Assembly: GCA_958451705.1 (NCBI GenBank)
Contig: CAUDRD010000026.1
Location: forward strand, 1 to 11,838
From: an uncultured Oscillospiraceae bacterium
GTDB lineage: Bacteria; Bacillota; Clostridia; Oscillospirales; Acutalibacteraceae
DNA length: 11,838 nt
Direction of reading: 5' to 3'
Of the stretch, positions 6,878-11,838 are shown one piece after another; positions within the stretch are counted from its first letter, which is position 1, and every line of letters begins with the position of its first letter. The notes beneath the pieces were generated by a model. That model was not told the origin of the DNA. It saw only the letters and a list, made by a program, of their open reading frames with translations, and made no database searches. Position numbers and translations under genes: made by a program.

Positions 6878-8140
6878 TTATTTATTACCGATATCGGTAC
6901 GATAATGGGCTCCTTCAAAAGTTATTTTCTCAACTGCCTCATATGCCTTTTTAAGAGCCTCTTTAAGGTCTGCTCCTAAAGCCGTTACGCCGAGGACTCT
7001 GCCTCCTGCGGTCTTAAACACACCGTCTTCAAGCGCTGTTCCCGCATGGAAAACACAAGCTCCTTCAACCTGTCCCTTAGAGTCAAGGCCATTAATTTCA
7101 ATACCCTTATTGTATGAACCGGGATAGCCGCCGGAAGCCATTACTACACAGGCGCAGGCTTCGTCGCTCCACTGAATATCGAGATCGCTGAGCTTTTCGT
7201 CGATAACAGCGTCCACAATATCACACAGAGGTGTTTTAAGTCTCGGAAGGACAACCTGAGTTTCAGGGTCACCGAAACGTGCGTTGTACTCTATTACCTT
7301 GGGGCCGTCGGCAGTGAGCATAAGTCCGAAATAAAGGCAGCCTTTAAAGGTTCTTCCCTCTTTGTTCATTGCCTCAATTGTGGGAAGGAAAATTTCCTTC
7401 ATGCATCTGTCAGCAATTTCAGAGGTGTAATAGGGGTTGGGGCTGATTGTGCCCATTCCGCCTGTGTTGGGTCCTTTGTCTCCGTCATAGGCTCTCTTGT
7501 GGTCCATTGAAGAAACCATGGGCTTTACGCACTTACCGTCTGTAAAGGCAAGGACGGATACTTCGGGGCCTGTTATAAACTCTTCGATTACTACTTTATT
7601 GCCGGAAGCGCCGAATTTCTTATCGTCCATAATTGTATGAACGGCATCCTCTGCTTCTCCTTCATTCTGAGCTATAATAACACCCTTACCTAAGGCGAGG
7701 CCGTCGGCTTTAATAACTACCGGATATTTGTTCTGCTCTTTTATATAGTTGAGAGCGTCCTTTGAATTTTCAAAGACCTCATATCCTGCTGTGGGGATTG
7801 AATATTTTTTCATAAGGTTCTTTGAAAAAACCTTACTGCTTTCGATAATTGCTGCGTTTGCACGGGGGCCGAAAGCCCTGATGCCCTCTTTCTCCATTGC
7901 GTCAACCATACCTGCTGCAAGGGGATCATCGGGAGCTACAAAAACGCAGTCAACTTTAAGTTCTTTTGCAAGAGAAACCATGCCGTCCATATCCATGGCT
8001 CCTACGGGGAAGCACTGAGCGTCGCAAGAAATTCCTCCGTTGCCGGGGGCACAGTATACTTTTTCGACCTTTTCGCTTTCAAGAAGCTTGCGGATAAGGG
8101 CGTGTTCACGTCCTCCGCCGCCTACCATAAGTATTTTCAC
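6878..8140 (-). CDS. purD: Phosphoribosylamine-glycine ligase
   Basis: GAR synthetase joins glycine to 5-phosphoribosylamine with ATP, the second step of de novo purine synthesis. It is a cytoplasmic ATP-grasp enzyme. The 420 residues match family length and carry the N-terminal motif GGGGREHAL (7-15), the ATP-grasp segment VVIKADGLALGKGV (141-154), KGPNTGGMGT (222-231) and the metal/ATP-binding signature EYNARFGDPETQ (284-295), all intact. The start is GTG (8140), with GAGGAGG nine nt upstream. It is the last gene of the operon: the AICAR transformylase stop is about 20 bp upstream, and an intrinsic terminator follows its own stop. Its product feeds the PurN step encoded three genes upstream. 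Confidence 0.97.
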   Translation of the reverse strand: MKILMVGGGGREHALIRKLLESEKVEKVYCAPGNGGISCDAQCFPVGAMDMDGMVSLAKELKVDCVFVAPDDPLAAGMVDAMEKEGIRAFGPRANAAIIESSKVFSKNLMKKYSIPTAGYEVFENSKDALNYIKEQNKYPVVIKADGLALGKGVIIAQNEGEAEDAVHTIMDDKKFGASGNKVVIEEFITGPEVSVLAFTDGKCVKPMVSSMDHKRAYDGDKGPNTGGMGTISPNPYYTSEIADRCMKEIFLPTIEAMNKEGRTFKGCLYFGLMLTADGPKVIEYNARFGDPETQVVLPRLKTPLCDIVDAVIDEKLSDLDIQWSDEACACVVMASGGYPGSYNKGIEINGLDSKGQVEGACVFHAGTALEDGVFKTAGGRVLGVTALGADLKEALKKAYEAVEKITFEGAHYRTDIGNK

Positions 8141-8161
8141 GGTAAATAGCCTCCTCTTTTA

Positions 8162-9340
8162 TCAGTGATGGAAAAGGCGAATTCCTGTAAACGCCATTGC
8201 CATTGAATATTTGTTGCAGGTTTCGATTACGTTATCGTCACGGATAGAGCCGCCGGGCTGTGCGATGTACTCAACGCCGCTCTTCCTTGCTCTTTCGATA
8301 TTGTCGCCGAAGGGGAAGAATGCATCTGAACCCAGAGAAACTCCGCTCATTGTGGCAAGCCACTCTTTTTTCTCCTCTTTTGTAAGAGGCTCCGGCTTCT
8401 CCTCGAAGAAGTTCTCCCAAACGCCGTCGGCAAGAACATCCATATATTCGTCGGAAACATATACGTCGATTGTATTGTCTCTGTCGGGACGGCGGATATT
8501 TGCCTTGAATTTAAGTCCCAGGGTCTTGGGATGCTGTCTCAAATACCATACGTCGGCTTTATTGCCTGCAAGACGTGTGCAGTGAACTCTTGACTGCTGA
8601 CCTGCACCTACGCCGATTGCCTGTCCGTCTTTGACATAGCAGACGGAGTTTGACTGAGTATATTTAAGAGTGATAAGGGAGATGAGAAGATCTCTCTTTG
8701 CCTCGGGGGGAATATTCTTATTTTCTGTAACAACGTTTTCCAGAAGACTTTCGTCAATTGAAAGCTCGTTTCTGCCCTGCTCGAAGGTGATGCCGAAAAC
8801 ATCCTTGTGCTCAACGGGAGCGGGAGTGTAGTTTTCGTCAATCTTTATGATATTGTATGTGCCCTTTCTCTTACCCTTGAGGATTTCGAGAGCTTCATCC
8901 TCATAGCCGGGAGCTATGATTCCGTCTGATACCTCACGGGCAATGAGCTTCGCTGTGGGAACGTCGCAGACCTCGGAAAGAGCGATAAAATCGCCGTAAG
9001 AGGACATTCTGTCAGCTCCTCTTGCTCTTGCATAAGCTGTTGCAAGAGGTGAAAGCTCCAGGTCATCTACAAAGTAAATCTTTTTAAGTGTATCGCTCAT
9101 AGGTACGCCGATTGCAGCGCCTGCGGGGCTTACATGCTTAAAGGAAGCCGCTGAGGGCATTCCCGTAGCTTTTTTAAGCTCTCTTACAAGCTGCCAGCTG
9201 TTGAAGGCATCGAGAAAGTTAATGTAACCGGGTCTGCCGTTGAGAACCTCGATGGGCAGATCGCTTGAATCTTTCATAAAAATTTTTGACGGCTTCTGGT
9301 TGGGATTGCAGCCGTATTTAAGCATAAGCTCTTTTGCCAT
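8162..9340 (-). CDS. purH: AICAR transformylase, stand-alone domain (no IMP cyclohydrolase part)
   Basis: It transfers a formyl group from 10-formyl-THF to AICAR to give FAICAR, the ninth step of IMP synthesis. The usual PurH is about 510-590 residues, with an N-terminal IMP cyclohydrolase fused to this domain; here the protein is 392 residues and begins directly at the transformylase part (YGCNPNQKP, 9-17). The catalytic Lys-His pair is in SFKHVSPAGAA (66-76; K68, H69). Also present are YTQSNSVCY (227-235), VGAGQQSRVHCTRLAG (244-259), SDAFFPF (338-344) and the RLFHH C-terminus. The wording of these motifs resembles vertebrate ATIC more than E. coli PurH. GGAGG precedes ATG 9340. The missing cyclohydrolase activity is supplied by the gene immediately upstream, 15 bp away. 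The symbol purH is used for the activity; the gene is only half of a classical purH. Confidence 0.95.
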   Translation of the reverse strand: MAKELMLKYGCNPNQKPSKIFMKDSSDLPIEVLNGRPGYINFLDAFNSWQLVRELKKATGMPSAASFKHVSPAGAAIGVPMSDTLKKIYFVDDLELSPLATAYARARGADRMSSYGDFIALSEVCDVPTAKLIAREVSDGIIAPGYEDEALEILKGKRKGTYNIIKIDENYTPAPVEHKDVFGITFEQGRNELSIDESLLENVVTENKNIPPEAKRDLLISLITLKYTQSNSVCYVKDGQAIGVGAGQQSRVHCTRLAGNKADVWYLRQHPKTLGLKFKANIRRPDRDNTIDVYVSDEYMDVLADGVWENFFEEKPEPLTKEEKKEWLATMSGVSLGSDAFFPFGDNIERARKSGVEYIAQPGGSIRDDNVIETCNKYSMAMAFTGIRLFHH

Positions 9341-9355
9341 TTTCTTTCTCCTCCA

Positions 9356-10069
9356 TTATTTGTTTTTATTTACAATTCTTGTTTCAGTTTTTCCGGTTTC
9401 AATATCAATGTAACGGACAAAAAGAGAAACCTTATTGTTTTCGTTAAGTCCTTCCCAGACCTTTTCCGTAAGTGAATCGATGTCACCTTTAAGCTCAACC
9501 TCAACAGGCTCACCCTCAAAGGATGGAATGGGGTTTCCGTCGTGCTTATATGTGTGGATAATATGTCCCCTGCCATTTACGGGAGAATTGTACTCGTAGA
9601 AATATCTTCTGACGCTGTCGGGATTTCCGTTTGCGCTTTTGAGAATGGAAAGCTTATAGAAAAGCTCTCCGCCGGCAATATCGGCTTCACCTGAAATTCT
9701 GGGGGTGAAGTTAGGCTCGTCCGGCTCAAAGGTGCGTGTTCTGAGAGCTTCCTCAAAAGTTTTGCCCTCTTTAAGGAAATCGTAAACAGTGTCGGTCTGG
9801 TCGCCGTTAGTTACAACTGTTTTGCTGCCTAAAACTCTTACGGGAGAATAAATAATAAGTGAAGGGTCGGAAAGCTTCGCCGGGTCGAAGGCCTGAGTTT
9901 TAATTCCCTCATCCTGAGTTACAAAAACTCTGTTACGGCTGTTTTCGCTTCTACCCATAATGAAATATACGATTACGGCGTTTTTACCGTCCTCGCTTTT
10001 TCCTATAAGCACGCCTCTTCCGGGATATTCGTTTGAGGAAAGATAATTTTTCAAATCAGCAACCTGCAT
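9356..10069 (-). CDS. purO: IMP cyclohydrolase, stand-alone PurO-type
   Basis: It closes the ring of FAICAR to give IMP, the last step of de novo purine synthesis. The 237-residue sequence does not look like the cyclohydrolase half of PurH. It fits the archaeal-type family (PurO, Pfam IMP_cyclohyd), with YPGRGVLIG (15-23), IMGRSENSRNRVF (37-49), FEPDEPNFTPRISG (114-127) and GRGHIIHTYKHDGNPIPSF (166-184). I assign it from family resemblance and strong context: it sits directly before a transformylase that lacks the cyclohydrolase domain. AGGAGG lies seven nt before ATG 10069. The gap to purN is 40 bp and AT-rich, without a terminator, so it is co-transcribed. Family is fairly certain; the symbol purO is borrowed from archaea. 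Confidence 0.87.
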   Translation of the reverse strand: MQVADLKNYLSSNEYPGRGVLIGKSEDGKNAVIVYFIMGRSENSRNRVFVTQDEGIKTQAFDPAKLSDPSLIIYSPVRVLGSKTVVTNGDQTDTVYDFLKEGKTFEEALRTRTFEPDEPNFTPRISGEADIAGGELFYKLSILKSANGNPDSVRRYFYEYNSPVNGRGHIIHTYKHDGNPIPSFEGEPVEVELKGDIDSLTEKVWEGLNENNKVSLFVRYIDIETGKTETRIVNKNK

Positions 10070-10109
10070 GGCTCTGCCTCCTGTTTATTATTCATTATTT
10101 ATTTTAAGG

Positions 10110-10736
10110 TTAATCTTCTACAACTGTGGTGTTTCCCGTAACCTTAATTTTACCTTCGCAGAAAAGGGAAACTGCACGGGGAAGAATTTCCCACTCAGCG
10201 TTTTCCATAACTCTGCGCTGTAAAATCTCGGGAGTATCTCCGTTTTTAATTTCAACGGCCTTTTGGAGGATTATGGCTCCGCCGTCGGGAATAAGATTTA
10301 CAAAGTGGACTGTCGCACCTGTCACTTTGACGCCCTTTTCCAGAGCCATTTCGTGAACTTTAAGTCCGTAGCAGCCCTTTCCACAAAAGGAGGGTATAAG
10401 TGACGGATGGATATTTATGATTTTATTTTCATATTTTGATATAACGGTTTCACCGAGAATAGAAAGGAAACCTGCAAGTACCACAAGGTCAGCGCCGCAT
10501 TTTTCCAGCTCCGAAAGGAGAGCCCTGTCGTAATCGTCGGGATTACTAAAGGATTTTCTTGCCACAACGGCAGTTTCTATTCCGGCATTTTCCGCACGGG
10601 TAAGGGCATAAGCTCCCTCTTTGCTTGCGATAACCTTAACTATTGTTCCGTTTTTAATCTTTCCGGCTTTTTCGGCATCAATAAGAGCCTGGAGGTTAGT
10701 TCCTCCGCCGGAGACAAGTACAGCTATTTTCAGCAT
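10110..10736 (-). CDS. purN: Phosphoribosylglycinamide formyltransferase (10-formyl-THF-dependent)
   Basis: GAR transformylase carries out the third step of purine synthesis, moving a formyl group from 10-formyl-THF to GAR. The 208 residues match the family. Visible are the phosphate-binding SGGGTNLQALID (9-20), the catalytic segment INIHPSLIPSF (107-117) with N108 and H110, GKGCYGLKVHEMAL (119-132), and TGATVHFVN...DGGAII with D151, matching the Asn-His-Asp triad of the E. coli enzyme. The start ATG overlaps the purM stop by 7 nt (ATGCTGA, 10730-10736), suggesting translational coupling with purM. Use of PurN rather than formate-dependent PurT fits folate-based one-carbon metabolism, shared with the transformylase two genes downstream. 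Confidence 0.97.
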   Translation of the reverse strand: MLKIAVLVSGGGTNLQALIDAEKAGKIKNGTIVKVIASKEGAYALTRAENAGIETAVVARKSFSNPDDYDRALLSELEKCGADLVVLAGFLSILGETVISKYENKIINIHPSLIPSFCGKGCYGLKVHEMALEKGVKVTGATVHFVNLIPDGGAIILQKAVEIKNGDTPEILQRRVMENAEWEILPRAVSLFCEGKIKVTGNTTVVED

Positions 10737-11761
10737 AACTCTATACCCTTTTCGCCCTGCTTCATCTCACCGATAATGTGAGCTTTTTCGCCGCAGCTTT
10801 CAAGGATTCTTACAGCCTCGTCAGCTTTATCGGGAGCCACAGCAATGCAAAGGCCGATACCCATATTGAATGTGTTGAACATATCTCTCTCAGGAATACC
10901 CTCGTTCTGGATAATCTTGAAGATGGGCTTTACGGGAACCTTGCTCTTTTCGATAACGGCGGTAAGGTCGCCTTCGATCATACGGGGAATATTCTCATAG
11001 AATCCGCCGCCTGTAATATGTGAAATTGCGTGAACGTCAACTTTTGACATAAGCTCAAGAAGAGGCTTTACATAAATCTTTGTTGGAGTGAGAAGTTCTT
11101 CACCTAAAGTTTTGCCTAAATCGTTCATGTGGAGCTTTAAGCGCTCCTCGGTTATGCGGAAAACTTTACGGACAAGTGAAAATCCGTTTGAGTGAAGTCC
11201 TGAGGACTCAACGCCTATAAGAGCGTCACCGGCACGCAGGTTCTTGCCGTCAACAAGCTTATCTCTGTCACCCATACCTACGCAGAAACCTGCAAGGTCG
11301 TATTCGTCAACGGGATAGAAGCCGGGCATCTCAGCGGTTTCGCCGCCTACAAGAGCGCAGCCTGCCTGTACGCAGCCCTCTGCAACGCCTTTAACTATCT
11401 GCTCAACTTTTTCTGGATAGTTCTTTCCCACTGCAACATAGTCAAGGAAAAACAAAGGCTTTGCGCCTGAGCAAGCAACGTCGTTTACGCACATTGCAAC
11501 GCAGTCAATACCTACTGTATCATGTTTATCCATAAGGAATGCGATTTTAAGCTTTGTTCCCACTCCGTCGGTACCGGAGACAAGAACGGGATTTGCAATA
11601 CCTGTCATATCAGGTGCAAACATTCCGCCGAAGCCACCGATTGCGGACAAAACTCCGGGGATTTTTGTTCTTTCAACATGGGATTTAATAAGCTCTACCG
11701 ATTTGTAGCCGGCGGTTACGTCAACGCCTGCGTCCTTATAGCTTTTGCTGAAACTTTCCAT
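10730..11761 (-). CDS. purM: Phosphoribosylformylglycinamidine cyclo-ligase (AIR synthetase)
   Basis: It uses ATP to close the imidazole ring of FGAM, giving AIR (fifth step). The 343-residue length is typical of this dimeric PurM/SelD-fold enzyme. Intact motifs in order: GGFGGMF (42-48), GTDGVGTK (63-70), VNDVACSGA (92-100), GGETAEMPG (139-147), SSGLHSNG (186-193), HITGGGFYENIPR (248-260) and NTFNMGIG (296-303). ATG 11761 is preceded by AAGGAGG at nine nt, a very strong site. The upstream gene ends only 20 bp away, and purN overlaps its 3' end, so it sits inside one operon. Confidence 0.98.
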   Translation of the reverse strand: MESFSKSYKDAGVDVTAGYKSVELIKSHVERTKIPGVLSAIGGFGGMFAPDMTGIANPVLVSGTDGVGTKLKIAFLMDKHDTVGIDCVAMCVNDVACSGAKPLFFLDYVAVGKNYPEKVEQIVKGVAEGCVQAGCALVGGETAEMPGFYPVDEYDLAGFCVGMGDRDKLVDGKNLRAGDALIGVESSGLHSNGFSLVRKVFRITEERLKLHMNDLGKTLGEELLTPTKIYVKPLLELMSKVDVHAISHITGGGFYENIPRMIEGDLTAVIEKSKVPVKPIFKIIQNEGIPERDMFNTFNMGIGLCIAVAPDKADEAVRILESCGEKAHIIGEMKQGEKGIELC

Positions 11762-11781
11762 TTCTAAAATCCTCCTTTATC

Positions 11782-11838
11782 TTATTTCTTCGCCTCGTTT
11801 ATTTTTTTGCTGAATTTATCTTCAAAGATTGAATCTTT
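11782..11838 (-). CDS. C-terminal tail of an upstream gene (purF by synteny)
   Basis: The last 57 bases read on the minus strand as 18 codons ending in FEDKFSKKINEAKK and TAA (11782-11784). The other two minus frames hit stops earlier. The lysine-rich tail has no diagnostic motif. In many Firmicutes the gene directly before purM is purF (amidophosphoribosyltransferase), which is the best guess from order alone. The 20-bp gap to purM holds only the purM ribosome binding site, so the two are in the same operon. Confidence 0.55.
   Translation of the reverse strand, partial: KDSIFEDKFSKKINEAKK

Noticed and set aside
10070..10109. Internal promoter or extra small gene between purN and the cyclohydrolase
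   Set aside because: The 40-bp gap is AT-rich with a ribosome binding site but has no convincing -35/-10 pair and no room for a gene.
608..11767. Plus-strand open frames such as 1027-1269, 3417-3800, 5729-6058 and 8211-8585
   Set aside because: Each lies antisense to a well-recognised minus-strand gene, shows no family motif and has low-complexity or biased composition expected of shadow frames.

Overview
The window looks like chromosomal DNA from a low-to-moderate-GC, Gram-positive-type bacterium, most likely a gut or rumen Clostridia (Oscillospiraceae/Ruminococcaceae-like). The basis is inference: strong GGAGG-type ribosome binding sites with 7-9 nt spacing, the purF-M-N-(H)-D gene order, a MurE-family ligase, YknXZ/MacB-like transport genes without an outer-membrane partner, and gut-Firmicute-style split purine genes. 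Every supported gene lies on the minus strand, so transcription runs from the right edge (11838) towards 1.

Right half (6833-11838): the distal part of a de novo purine operon. In transcription order it holds the C-terminal tail of an unidentified gene (purF by synteny), purM, purN (overlapping purM by 7 nt), a stand-alone PurO-type IMP cyclohydrolase, a stand-alone AICAR transformylase domain, and purD, and it ends at a clear intrinsic terminator (6833-6859). Together these cover steps 2, 3, 5, 9 and 10 of IMP synthesis. The last two steps, usually fused in bifunctional PurH, are here done by two separate neighbouring proteins.

Middle (3933-6832): a two-gene unit for a MacB/YknXZ-like transporter, made of a membrane-anchored adaptor (HlyD/RND-adaptor family) and an FtsX/MacB-type permease, ended by a terminator at 3933-3956. 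The ATPase gene that normally sits with such pairs is not here. Both proteins carry Met/Ser/Gly-rich inserts.

2275-3806: a single-gene unit for a MurE-family Mur ligase with several non-canonical signature motifs, ended by a perfect 10-bp-stem terminator.

Left (1-2231): a decaying ABC-exporter locus. A 5' fragment of one half-transporter gene (1830-2162) lies directly upstream of a paralogous gene that is complete through its membrane domain but interrupted by an in-frame TAG (711-713). Its ATPase domain stays open in the same frame to the window edge. The upstream regions and 5' coding parts of the two copies match at a constant 396-bp offset.

I see no tRNA, rRNA, CRISPR array, insertion sequence or phage gene, and no gene-free stretch longer than 300 bases. 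I do not see convincing evidence for a wholly new system. The most unusual items are the split, eukaryote-like purine enzyme, the divergent MurE, the ATPase-less transporter pair and the amber-interrupted exporter.
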